A stretch of 6,021 nt of DNA from the NCBI GenBank assembly GCA_014383605.1, contig JACNHM010000438.1:1-6021 (forward strand), in the 5' to 3' direction. Under the pieces are notes generated by a model, which worked only from the letters and a program-made list of their open reading frames with translations, was not told where the DNA came from and ran no database searches. Both the position numbers and the translations under genes were made by a program. This document shows, one piece after another, positions 1 to 6,021 of the stretch; position 1 is the first letter of the stretch, and each line of letters starts with the position of its first letter. This stretch comes from Chloroflexota bacterium. GTDB taxonomy: Bacteria > Chloroflexota > Anaerolineae > UBA3071.

Positions 1-3
1 GCT

Positions 4-10
4 AAGGGAG
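4..10 (+). promoter_or_regulatory. Ribosome binding site of the first dehydrogenase gene
   Basis: AAGGGAG lies six bases before the ATG at 17 and supports that start. Only 16 bases precede the gene in the window, so its promoter, or an upstream gene of the same operon, cannot be seen. Confidence 0.7.
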
Positions 11-16
11 ACAGCC

Positions 17-1054
<1,038 letters not shown>

Positions 1055-1067
1055 ACCTCCCCGCCGA

Positions 1068-1095
1068 GTTGGCCATCTTTGAGAAGATGGCCAAC
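1068..1095 (+). terminator. Perfect 12-bp stem-loop after the xylitol dehydrogenase gene (terminator-like, no U-tract)
   Basis: GTTGGCCATCTT (1068-1079) and AAGATGGCCAAC (1084-1095) are exact reverse complements separated by the tetraloop TGAG. It begins 13 bases after the stop at 1054. It is followed by CGAACC rather than a run of T, and there is no T-run on the other strand either. A classical rho-independent terminator is therefore not fully supported. It could be an mRNA-stabilising 3' hairpin, a processing site between differently expressed genes, or a weak terminator. Confidence 0.5.
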
Positions 1096-1114
1096 CGAAC
1101 CAGTTTGAACTTGC

Positions 1115-1153
1115 CAGGCCACAGCATTGGCCGCTCGCTTGTGTTGTGGCCTG
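1115..1153 (+). repeat. Second inverted repeat in the 1055-1232 gap
   Basis: CAGGCCACA (1115-1123) is the exact reverse complement of TGTGGCCTG (1145-1153). Adding GCAT (1124-1127) against GTGT (1141-1144), with two G-U wobbles, gives a 13-bp RNA stem around a 13-base loop (1128-1140). It starts 19 bases after the first hairpin. The wobble pairs would be compatible with an RNA structure rather than a DNA operator, but this is inference. Confidence 0.5.
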
Positions 1154-1164
1154 CGCTCACTTCT

Positions 1165-1208
1165 GGAGCCGAGCCTCCTGCATCTCGCTTTGTTGTCAGC
1201 GCGGCTCC
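1165..1208 (+). repeat. Third inverted repeat, just before the second gene's ribosome site
   Basis: GGAGCCG (1165-1171) pairs exactly with CGGCTCC (1202-1208) across a 30-base loop. It ends 13 bases before the Shine-Dalgarno of the next gene. Alone it is weak and could be chance in GC-rich DNA. It is listed because it is the third in a row in a gap with no coding content. Confidence 0.3.
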
Positions 1209-1221
1209 GATTCCTGAATGC

Positions 1222-1230
1222 GGAAGGTGG
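1222..1230 (+). promoter_or_regulatory. Ribosome binding site that decides the start of the second dehydrogenase
   Basis: GGAAGGTGG sits directly before ATG 1233. The longer in-frame ATG at 1218 has no purine-rich site ahead of it, and its codons would overlap this site. The start at 1233 is therefore preferred. Confidence 0.65.
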
Positions 1231-1232
1231 CC

Positions 1233-2333
1233 ATGAGTTATCAAGCCAATTCCCCGCTTCCCCAAACCATGCAAGCCGTGCTGTGCTATGGGCCACGGGA
1301 TTATCGCCTCGAAGAGTGGGCAGTCCCCCGGCCTGGACCAGGGGAGGTCGTGGTTCGCGTCAAAGGGGTTGGCATCTGTGCCAGCGACCTGAAGTGCTAT
1401 CAGGGCGCAGCCCTGTTCTGGGGAGACGAACACCGCCAAGGCTACTGTCAGCCGCCGGTCATTCCCGGCCACGAATTTGTCGGTGAGGTGGTGGCTCTGG
1501 GTGAGGATGCTGGCGAGAAACATGGCCTGGAACTGGGCGACATGGCCGTGTCCGAGCAGATCGTTCCCTGCTGGGAATGCCGCTTCTGCAAGCGGGGGCA
1601 GTACTGGATGTGCCAGGACAAGCACGATGTCTACGGCTTTCGTCAGCGGACTTTCGGAGCCATGGCTGAGTACATGCTTCTCCCCCGCGACGCCATCAAC
1701 CACAAGGTGCCCAGGTCCATTCCGGTCGAACACGCTGTGTTCATCGAACCCCTGTCCTGCTCGATTCACGCCGTGCAGCGGGGAGACATCGGGTTTGAAG
1801 ACGTGGTAGTCATTGCCGGGGCTGGCTCCTTGGGGCTGGGGATGATCGCCGTGGCGCGGCTCAAACATCCCCGCTTGCTGATCTCGCTGGATCTGAACGA
1901 CAAGCGACTGGAGGTGGCCAGGGCCTGCGGCGCTGACCTGGCCCTGCATCCCGGCAAAGTTGACGTAGTGGACGAGGTACTCAAGCTCACGGACGGCTAC
2001 GGCTGCGACGTCTACATTGAGGCGACCGGCCACCCGGCAGCGGTGGAGCAGGGTCTGCACATGATCCGCAAGCTGGGCACCTTTGTCGAGTTCAGCCTGA
2101 TGCGAGAACCAGTGACGGTGGACTGGACCATTATTGGTGACCAGAAGGAGCTGAACATCCACGGCTCTCATTTGAGTCCCTACTGCTATCCCATTGCCAT
2201 TGACATGTTGCAGAAGGGACTGCTGCCCATGGAGCAGATTGTCACTCACCAGTTGCCCCTGAATTCTTTCCAGGAGGGCATTGATCTGGTGGCGTCTGGC
2301 GAGCGCTCCATCAAAGTAGTGCTGGTGCCGTAG
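1233..2333 (+). CDS. Zinc-dependent MDR resembling erythritol/L-threitol dehydrogenase (EltD-like)
   Basis: A 366-residue zinc alcohol dehydrogenase, probably NAD-dependent oxidation of a tetritol or longer polyol to a ketose. Catalytic zinc ligands are Cys49 (GICASD), His80-Glu81 (PGHEF) and Glu172 (FIEPLS). The structural-zinc quartet is Cys113, Cys116, Cys119 and Cys127 (CWECRFC, then WMC). The Rossmann loop GAGSLG is at 196-201, with Asp220 ending beta-2. The combination of CASDLK, FWG, the EQIVPC stretch, GQYWMC, DGYGCDVYIEATG and the SPYCYPIAIDML block closely recalls the erythritol/L-threitol dehydrogenase of Mycobacterium smegmatis; this is memory-based, not a search. The 12-residue lead before MQAVLCYG also fits that family. 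An alternative start at 1218 adds five residues; one at 1269 would have no clear ribosome site. It follows a structured 178-base gap and probably leads the tight five-gene run, with 38 bases to the next gene. Confidence 0.9.
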   Translation: MSYQANSPLPQTMQAVLCYGPRDYRLEEWAVPRPGPGEVVVRVKGVGICASDLKCYQGAALFWGDEHRQGYCQPPVIPGHEFVGEVVALGEDAGEKHGLELGDMAVSEQIVPCWECRFCKRGQYWMCQDKHDVYGFRQRTFGAMAEYMLLPRDAINHKVPRSIPVEHAVFIEPLSCSIHAVQRGDIGFEDVVVIAGAGSLGLGMIAVARLKHPRLLISLDLNDKRLEVARACGADLALHPGKVDVVDEVLKLTDGYGCDVYIEATGHPAAVEQGLHMIRKLGTFVEFSLMREPVTVDWTIIGDQKELNIHGSHLSPYCYPIAIDMLQKGLLPMEQIVTHQLPLNSFQEGIDLVASGERSIKVVLVP

Positions 2334-2354
2334 GGAGGTCCTGAAGGAGCAAAC

Positions 2355-2372
2355 GTGCGAAGGAGGAAGTGA
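2355..2372 (+). other. Possible 5-codon minicistron coupled to the third dehydrogenase
   Basis: In the 38-base gap, AAGGAG (2344-2349) is followed five bases later by GTG 2355. This opens GTG-CGA-AGG-AGG-AAG-TGA. The two AGG codons are themselves the Shine-Dalgarno of the next gene, and the TGA overlaps that gene's ATG (TGATG, 2370-2374). It may be an accident of three purine-rich stretches in a row (another GGAGG lies at 2334-2338). Confidence 0.2.
2361..2366 (+). promoter_or_regulatory. Ribosome binding site setting the start at 2372
   Basis: AGGAGG is five bases before ATG 2372 but only two bases before the alternative GTG at 2369. The ATG is therefore the likely start and the GTG codon is not used. 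Confidence 0.75.
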
Positions 2373-3409
2373 TGAAAGGCGTCCTTTTGCCCGGCCAGCG
2401 CCGGGTGGAATTCCGAGAATTTCCGGTGCCTGAACCCGGTCACGGCCAGGTGCTGGTGAAGATGAAGGCGTCTTCCATCTGCGGGAGCGACATTCGGGCC
2501 ATCTATCGGGAACATCTGGGACACGGCCCGGAAGCGTACCAGAACGTTATCGCCGGGCACGAGCCCTGCGGGCAGATCGTCAAGCTCGGCCCAGGTTGCC
2601 AGCGCTTCAAAGAAGGCGCCCGGGTCATCATCTATCACATCAGCGGCTGCGGTGTGTGCAATGACTGCCGCAAGGGCTATATGATCAGTTGCACCTCGCC
2701 GCTGCGGGCGGCTTACGGATGGCAGCGAGATGGAGGCCACGCCGACTATCTCCTGGCGGAAGAGAACACCTGCGTTGCTCTGCCGGACGGTTTGAGCTAC
2801 GTAGATGGCGCCCTCGTCGCCTGTGGCTTCGGAACGGTCTACGAGGCGCTCAACCGCGTTCGGGTCTCAGGTGAAGACAAGGTGCTGATCACGGGGGTAG
2901 GGCCTGTGGGCATGGCCGCTGGCCTGGTAGCCAAAGCCATGGGCGCCACCCAGACCATTGGCGTGGATATCTCGACGTCGCGTCTGGAGATCGCCCAGAG
3001 GATCGGCGCCGTGGATGAAGCGATTGTCTATGGCGATCAAGCTCTGCCAGCGATCAGGGCACTGACCGGCGATCTGGGCTGCGAGGTTTCCATAGATTGT
3101 TCCGGTTCCCCGGCAGGTAGACTTCTGGCCTTGCAAGGCACAAGGCGCTGGGGGCGAAGCGCCATGGTCGGTGAAGGGAACAACGTGGATTTCGACGTCA
3201 GTCAAACCATCATCCACAATCAAATCACGGTCTATGGCTCCTGGGTGACCAGTCTGGGCCACATGGAGGATCTGGTTGAGAAGTTGGTGGAATGGAACCT
3301 CAGGCCCGAGATCACCGCAACTCACCGTTTCCCGCTGGAAGAGGCAGTAGAAGCGTATCGCATTGCCGATGAAGGCCAAAGCGGCAAGGTGTGCATTGTC
3401 ATGGAGTAG
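2372..3409 (+). CDS. Zinc-dependent MDR of unknown polyol/alcohol specificity, with Cys as likely third zinc ligand
   Basis: A 345-residue medium-chain dehydrogenase. The GroES-like part carries Cys37 (SICGSD) and His63-Glu64 (AGHEP). The structural-zinc quartet is Cys93, Cys96, Cys99 and Cys107 (GCGVCNDC, then ISC). The third catalytic ligand position reads ALVACGFGT, giving Cys151 where the neighbouring MDRs have Glu in an EP motif; this is the arrangement of yeast- and horse-type alcohol dehydrogenases. The Rossmann loop is GVGPVG (175-180), with Asp199 ending beta-2, so NAD(H) is likely. I do not recognise its specific substrate. Context suggests a sugar alcohol or a sugar-derived secondary alcohol. 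Start at ATG 2372 is chosen by the AGGAGG ahead of it. It lies 38 bases after the second gene and 20 bases before the SDR gene, so they almost certainly share an mRNA. Fold and zinc chemistry are well supported; the role is not. Confidence 0.88.
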   Translation: MKGVLLPGQRRVEFREFPVPEPGHGQVLVKMKASSICGSDIRAIYREHLGHGPEAYQNVIAGHEPCGQIVKLGPGCQRFKEGARVIIYHISGCGVCNDCRKGYMISCTSPLRAAYGWQRDGGHADYLLAEENTCVALPDGLSYVDGALVACGFGTVYEALNRVRVSGEDKVLITGVGPVGMAAGLVAKAMGATQTIGVDISTSRLEIAQRIGAVDEAIVYGDQALPAIRALTGDLGCEVSIDCSGSPAGRLLALQGTRRWGRSAMVGEGNNVDFDVSQTIIHNQITVYGSWVTSLGHMEDLVEKLVEWNLRPEITATHRFPLEEAVEAYRIADEGQSGKVCIVME

Positions 3410-3429
3410 TCATAAGGAGAAGAACGCCA

Positions 3430-4236
3430 ATGGCTGACAAGGTGCTGGAAGCAAAGCCTATTCTGGAACGGTTTCGCCTGGATGGCCGGGTCGCATTGGT
3501 CACCGGCGGTGGTCGCGGCATCGGCCGCGGCTATGCCCATGCCTTGGGCGAAGCCGGCGCCACTGTCGCCATCGTGGACATAGACACTGCCGCCGCCGTG
3601 GCGGTTGTCGAGGAGCTGGCTAGAAAGGGCATTGACGCGCTGGCTGTCACCGCCGACGTGACCCAACCCGATCAGGTGCAGGCGATGGTGGACGCCGTGT
3701 TGGCCCGCTGGGGCCGGCTGACCATCGGTGTCAACAACGTGGGCATCGGCGTTTGGGCCGACTCCGAGACGATGCCGAAAGAAGATTGGGACAAAGTGGT
3801 CGCCGTGAACCTCACCGGGGTGTTCCTCTGCGCTCAGGCCGAGGCCCGGGTGATGCTGGAGGCTGGCTACGGCAAGATCGTCAACACTGCCTCCATGTCC
3901 GGCCACATCGTCAACACGCCCCAGAATCAGGCGGCCTACAACACAACTAAGGCCGGCGTTATTCACCTGACCCGCAGCCTGGCTGCCGAGTGGGCGACGC
4001 GCGGTGTGCGCGTCAACAGCATCAGCCCTGGGTACACCCGCACCAAGCTGGTGGATGACCTGGTGGCCTCGCCGGAAGGCCAGCGCATGGTGCCCTGCTG
4101 GATGGAACTGACACCTATGGGGCGCATGGCCGAGGTAACCGACCTTCAGGGCGCGGTGGTCTATCTCGCTTCGGAGGCTTCCGACTTCATGACGGGCCAT
4201 GACGTGGTCATTGATGGCGGCTATTGTGTCTGGTAG
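3430..4236 (+). CDS. SDR-family polyol dehydrogenase / ketose reductase (arabinitol, mannitol or sorbose type)
   Basis: A 268-residue classical short-chain dehydrogenase. The nucleotide loop TGGGRGIG spans 25-32. Asp50 ends beta-2 (NAD preference) and Asp76-Val77 contacts adenine. NNVG (102-105) replaces the usual NNAG. The catalytic tetrad is complete: Asn127, Ser155, Tyr170 and Lys174. The [17 protein letters not shown] stretch (155-171) and the C-terminal GGYCVW resemble the D-arabinitol 2-dehydrogenase, L-sorbose reductase and SDR mannitol dehydrogenase group, as I recall those families. It likely interconverts a pentitol or hexitol with its 2-ketose; a D-threitol dehydrogenase role is also possible given the EltD-like neighbour. 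About 15 residues precede the Rossmann fold. Start is ATG 3430 with AAGGAG at 3414-3419, ten bases away; the in-frame ATG at 3391 lies inside the previous gene and is rejected. The next gene follows after ten bases. Confidence 0.9.
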   Translation: MADKVLEAKPILERFRLDGRVALVTGGGRGIGRGYAHALGEAGATVAIVDIDTAAAVAVVEELARKGIDALAVTADVTQPDQVQAMVDAVLARWGRLTIGVNNVGIGVWADSETMPKEDWDKVVAVNLTGVFLCAQAEARVMLEAGYGKIVNTASMSGHIVNTPQNQAAYNTTKAGVIHLTRSLAAEWATRGVRVNSISPGYTRTKLVDDLVASPEGQRMVPCWMELTPMGRMAEVTDLQGAVVYLASEASDFMTGHDVVIDGGYCVW

Positions 4237-4242
4237 GAAGGG
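4235..4242 (+). promoter_or_regulatory. Ribosome binding site overlapping the SDR stop codon
   Basis: AGGAAGGG includes the last two bases of the TAG that ends the SDR gene and lies four bases before ATG 4247. Ribosomes finishing the SDR would uncover or occupy this site, so translation of the two genes is probably coupled. Confidence 0.55.
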
Positions 4243-4246
4243 AACC

Positions 4247-4804
4247 ATGTCAGCAGCATACGAGACCGCCCGCCAGATCCTGGGCGAGATTGACCGCGTG
4301 TTGAGCCAGGTCAGCGAGGGCGAGACAGGGGCATTGCTTGATGCCATTGTGGACGCCCGTCGCATCATCGTTTACGGCCTGGGTCGGGAGGGTTTGGCCA
4401 TGCGCGGCTTGGCCATGCGGCTGATGCACCTGGGCCTCGATGTAGCTGTGGTCGGCGACACGACCACGCCGCCCATCGGCCCCGGCGACCTGTTCCTGGT
4501 GAGCTGTGGCCCCGGCTACCTCTCCACGGTGGAGGCTCTGGCCGGGATCGCCCAGCAGGCCGGTGGTCGCATGGCCATGCTGACCGCCCAGCCCACGGCA
4601 CCCCTGCCCCAGCAGGCTGACCTGCTGGTCACTCTGTCGGCCCAAACGATGGCGGAAGCTGAACGAAGCAACTCAGCGCAGGCTATGGGCTCGGCTTTTG
4701 AGCAGAGCCTGTGGATTTACTTCGACGCCCTGGTGCCGCAGCTGCAAGCAGCATTGGGGCAAAGCGCCGAGGATCTGCGCCGCCGGCACACCAACCTGGA
4801 GTGA
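4247..4804 (+). CDS. SIS-domain protein of the 6-phospho-3-hexuloisomerase (PHI/HxlB) family, atypical phosphate loop
   Basis: A 185-residue single SIS domain, the normal length for PHI, which in formaldehyde assimilation converts D-arabino-3-hexulose 6-phosphate to fructose 6-phosphate. Family marks are LAMRLMHLG (55-63), VVGD-TTPP (68-76), GDLFLVS (80-86), QADLLV (123-128), MGSAFEQSL (147-155, Glu152) and the C-terminal HTNLE (181-185). Two substrate-loop segments differ from the pattern I know: GRSG-type sequence is GREG (46-49, Glu48 for Ser). The S-x-S-G-x-T sugar-phosphate loop reads SCGPGYLST (86-94), losing its central Ser and the Thr. This may therefore be a PHI-like subfamily with another substrate. 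No hexulose-phosphate synthase is adjacent; the neighbours are five polyol dehydrogenases, which suggests an isomerase for a ketose made by them. Start is ATG 4247; the in-frame ATG at 4199 lies within the SDR gene. Family is confident, exact reaction is not. Confidence 0.85.
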   Translation: MSAAYETARQILGEIDRVLSQVSEGETGALLDAIVDARRIIVYGLGREGLAMRGLAMRLMHLGLDVAVVGDTTTPPIGPGDLFLVSCGPGYLSTVEALAGIAQQAGGRMAMLTAQPTAPLPQQADLLVTLSAQTMAEAERSNSAQAMGSAFEQSLWIYFDALVPQLQAALGQSAEDLRRRHTNLE

Positions 4805-4810
4805 TGCCTT

Positions 4811-5827
4811 ATGCAAGCTGTGGTTTTTACAGGGCCGGAAACCGTCGTCGTCAAACAGGTTCCTGACCCTTCCTGCAAGCCAGACGAAGTTGTCGTAAAG
4901 GTAGCAGCGAGCGGTCTCTGTGGCACCGACTTGCACATCTATCACGACGAGTACATGTCTGAGTTTCCGGTGATCCCGGGCCACGAGTTTGGCGGGGTCA
5001 TCGTGGAGGCGGGCAAAGAGATCACCGATTTCAACGTCGGCGACCGGGTGGCCGTGGATCCGAACCTGTACTGCGGCCATTGTTACTTCTGCCGCAATGA
5101 GCAGTCCAACCACTGCCTGAACTGGGAGGGGGTGGGCATCACCCGCCCCGGGAGCTTTGCCGAGTATGTCGCTGTGCCTGCCCGCGCCAGTTATCTGTTG
5201 CCCGACAACCTGACCGATGCCCAGGCAGCCTTCGTTGAGCCGGTCTCCTGCGTCGTGCACGCTCTGAAGCGGCTGCGCGTTTGGCCCGGAGACGAGGTGC
5301 TGATCTTCGGCGCTGGGCCGATGGGGCTCATACTGGTACAGGCCTTGCGCCACAGCGGCGCTTCGCAACTCGTGGCCGTGGACAAGCAACCGGATCGGCT
5401 GGCCCTGGCTTGCGAGCTGGGTGCTACCACTACGATCTTGGCTGACCCTGATCAGGGAGATGTTTTGCGGGAGCTGGCCCCCTACGGCTTCGCCGTTGTC
5501 GTGGACGCGACGGGCGTGCCGGCGGTCATCGAGCAGGCTTTCGACTACCTGAAGCCCCGGGGACAGTTCTTGCAGTTCGGCGTGACGCCCAAGGACGCTA
5601 CCGTCAGGCTGAGCGCCTACGATATCTTCCACCGTGACTGGACCATCATCGGCAGTTTTGCGCTCTGCTACACCTTTCAGCCGGCCATCGCCTGGCTGAC
5701 CAACGGCGTCATTGATGTCACGCCGCTGATCAGCCACACCCTGCCTCTCAGCGATTTCCCAGCCGCCTTGCAGGACTTTGCTGATGGAAACACGCTGAAG
5801 GTGCACTTGCGGCCGGCGGCCTGCTGA
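4811..5827 (+). CDS. Zinc-dependent MDR, sorbitol / D-arabitol(-phosphate) dehydrogenase type
   Basis: A 338-residue medium-chain dehydrogenase with every standard element. Catalytic zinc ligands are Cys37 (GLCGTD), His58-Glu59 (PGHEF) and Glu143 (FVEPVS). The structural-zinc quartet is Cys88, Cys91, Cys94 and Cys102 (CGHCYFC, then HC). The nucleotide loop is GAGPMG (167-172), with Asp191 ending beta-2, indicating NAD(H). The [12 protein letters not shown] segment, the WEGVGIT-x-PGSFAEY block and the overall length recall D-arabitol-phosphate dehydrogenase and sorbitol/threonine dehydrogenase relatives. It should oxidise a polyol or polyol phosphate to a ketose; which of these cannot be told from the sequence. 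It starts six bases after the SIS gene. The weak GGAG (4798-4801) is nine bases from ATG 4811. A nearer ATG at 4804, overlapping the SIS stop as TGATG, is in another frame and closes after 20 codons. It is the last gene of the run, and no terminator hairpin with a T-run follows its stop. Confidence 0.9.
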   Translation: MQAVVFTGPETVVVKQVPDPSCKPDEVVVKVAASGLCGTDLHIYHDEYMSEFPVIPGHEFGGVIVEAGKEITDFNVGDRVAVDPNLYCGHCYFCRNEQSNHCLNWEGVGITRPGSFAEYVAVPARASYLLPDNLTDAQAAFVEPVSCVVHALKRLRVWPGDEVLIFGAGPMGLILVQALRHSGASQLVAVDKQPDRLALACELGATTTILADPDQGDVLRELAPYGFAVVVDATGVPAVIEQAFDYLKPRGQFLQFGVTPKDATVRLSAYDIFHRDWTIIGSFALCYTFQPAIAWLTNGVIDVTPLISHTLPLSDFPAALQDFADGNTLKVHLRPAAC

Positions 5828-5845
5828 AATCCGGATGATCGAGAT

Positions 5846-5874
5846 TTGACAGATCCTGCCTTCTGTGCGATAAT
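5846..5874 (+). promoter_or_regulatory. Strong sigma70-type promoter with extended -10
   Basis: A perfect -35 TTGACA (5846-5851), a 17-base spacer, and GATAAT (5869-5874) with one mismatch to TATAAT. TG at 5866-5867 gives an extended -10. Transcription would start near 5881. It begins 18 bases after the stop of the last dehydrogenase gene, points the same way, and drives the leader described next. It is much closer to consensus than anything I could find ahead of the dehydrogenase genes. Confidence 0.8.
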
Positions 5875-5880
5875 TGCCCT

Positions 5881-5896
5881 GCATTCCGGTGAATGC
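5881..5896 (+). promoter_or_regulatory. Palindrome at the expected transcription start (operator or 5' hairpin)
   Basis: GCATTC (5881-5886) and GAATGC (5891-5896) are reverse complements around CGGT. The position, six bases after the -10 box, fits either a repressor operator at +1 or a protective hairpin at the very 5' end of the RNA. Six base pairs are too few to choose, or to exclude chance. Confidence 0.35.
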
Positions 5897-5917
5897 GCTC
5901 CTTCGCCATTTCAATAC

Positions 5918-5926
5918 GGAGGAGGT
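5918..5926 (+). promoter_or_regulatory. Near-ideal Shine-Dalgarno of the mini-ORF
   Basis: GGAGGAGGT is followed by GAT, so 5921-5929 (GGAGGTGAT) would pair over nine bases with the usual 16S rRNA 3' end. The spacing is seven bases to ATG 5934 but only one base to the in-frame ATG 5928, so 5934 is the better start. Confidence 0.75.
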
Positions 5927-5933
5927 GATGCTA

Positions 5934-5987
5934 ATGAAACGTAGTGGTAAGCCCCGCGCCGTAGCATCGCCTCGGATCCTCCGATAG
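5934..5987 (+). CDS. 17-codon basic mini-ORF, probable leader peptide
   Basis: ATG 5934 to TAG 5985 encodes MKRSGKPRAVASPRILR, with four Arg and two Lys and no acidic residue. The in-frame ATG 5928 would add Met-Leu. I do not recognise the peptide. It is credible as a translated ORF because a very strong promoter and a nine-base Shine-Dalgarno lie ahead of it. Its second half forms the 5' arm and loop of a perfect 13-bp hairpin, with the stop codon at the edge of the 3' arm. That arrangement is typical of attenuator leaders, in which ribosome position decides RNA folding. No single amino acid is repeated in a block as in his or trp leaders; arginine is the only enriched one. It could also be the start of a non-translated regulatory RNA. 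The controlled gene would lie beyond 6021. Confidence 0.5.
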   Translation: MKRSGKPRAVASPRILR

Positions 5988-5999
5988 ATGCTACGGCGC
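5956..5999 (+). promoter_or_regulatory. Perfect 13-bp stem-loop overlapping the mini-ORF (attenuator candidate)
   Basis: GCGCCGTAGCATC (5956-5968) and GATGCTACGGCGC (5987-5999) are exact reverse complements. The 18-base interior holds a second small stem: TCGGA (5972-5976) with TCCGA (5980-5984) around a three-base loop. The bases after the stem are AAACGG, not a T-run, so it is not a standard intrinsic terminator in either direction. A ribosome translating the mini-ORF must melt it, and one waiting at TAG 5985 would cover the 3' arm. Alternatives are an RNA-stability element or a DNA inverted repeat belonging to an element beyond the window. Confidence 0.6.
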
Positions 6000-6021
6000 A
6001 AACGGAAGAGCCTCTCCCTCA

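Noticed and set aside
1068..1095. Rho-independent terminator ending the first gene's transcript
   Set aside because: The stem is perfect, but no T-run follows on either strand. It is kept only as a terminator-like hairpin, not as proof of a transcript end.
1218..1232. Earlier in-frame ATG for the second dehydrogenase
   Set aside because: It has no ribosome site in front, while GGAAGGTGG stands directly before ATG 1233.
1055..1232. Promoter for the five downstream genes within the gap
   Set aside because: TTGAAC at 1104-1109 is the only -35-like string I found, and no AT-rich -10 lies at a suitable distance.
3322..4368. 348-codon open frame on the minus strand
   Set aside because: It is antisense to the SDR gene, whose nucleotide loop and complete catalytic tetrad are on the + strand. 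It has no motifs of its own.
4804..4866. ATG overlapping the SIS stop (TGATG) as a possible start of the last MDR
   Set aside because: It is out of frame with the MDR and closes after 20 codons. The MDR frame starts at 4811 with the usual N-terminal sequence of the family.
5956..5999. End of a transposable element or a CRISPR repeat
   Set aside because: Only one copy of the inverted repeat is present, with no transposase, target duplication or spacer pattern in the window.
4673..6001. 442-codon open frame on the minus strand
   Set aside because: It is antisense to the last MDR gene, crosses the promoter/leader module, and shows no recognisable domain. The zinc-ligand motifs on the + strand settle which strand is coding.

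Overview
The window carries six co-directional genes on the + strand, tightly packed and all devoted to polyol/sugar-alcohol redox chemistry. A short non-coding module follows at the right edge and looks like the 5' end of a separately controlled transcript. The DNA is GC-rich (about 60% by eye), uses strong Shine-Dalgarno sites and has a sigma70-type promoter. A GC-rich bacterium is certain. An Anaerolineae-like Chloroflexota or another GC-rich soil or sediment lineage is my guess, and nothing here proves the phylum.

Layout. 17-1054 encodes a xylitol dehydrogenase-like medium-chain dehydrogenase (MDR) without the structural-zinc cysteines. 1055-1232 is a 178-base gap holding three consecutive inverted repeats. 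1233-2333 encodes an MDR resembling erythritol/L-threitol dehydrogenase. 2372-3409 encodes a third zinc MDR with an unusual third zinc ligand (Cys rather than Glu). 3430-4236 encodes a short-chain dehydrogenase (SDR) of the arabinitol/mannitol/sorbose type. 4247-4804 encodes a SIS-domain protein of the 6-phospho-3-hexuloisomerase (PHI) family whose phosphate-binding loop is not canonical. 4811-5827 encodes a fourth zinc MDR of the sorbitol/arabitol(-phosphate) dehydrogenase type. The last five genes are separated by only 6-38 bases and look like one operon. The first may share the transcript or be separated by the hairpin region.

How they fit together (inference). Four MDRs and one SDR, all with acidic residues at the end of beta-2 suggesting NAD(H), would oxidise several sugar alcohols to ketoses. 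The SIS protein could then shift a carbonyl between C3 and C2 of a ketose or ketose phosphate. No kinase, aldolase, hexulose-phosphate synthase, transporter or regulator lies inside the window, so the entry and exit of the pathway must be encoded outside it.

Right edge. A near-consensus promoter (TTGACA, 17 bases, TGC-GATAAT) starts 18 bases after the last stop. It is followed by a palindrome at the expected transcription start, a nine-base match to the ideal Shine-Dalgarno, a 17-codon basic mini-ORF, and a perfect 13-bp stem-loop that contains the mini-ORF's second half and its stop. This is the geometry of a leader-peptide attenuator for a gene beyond position 6021 and is the best candidate for something undescribed here. 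The second is the divergent SIS protein.
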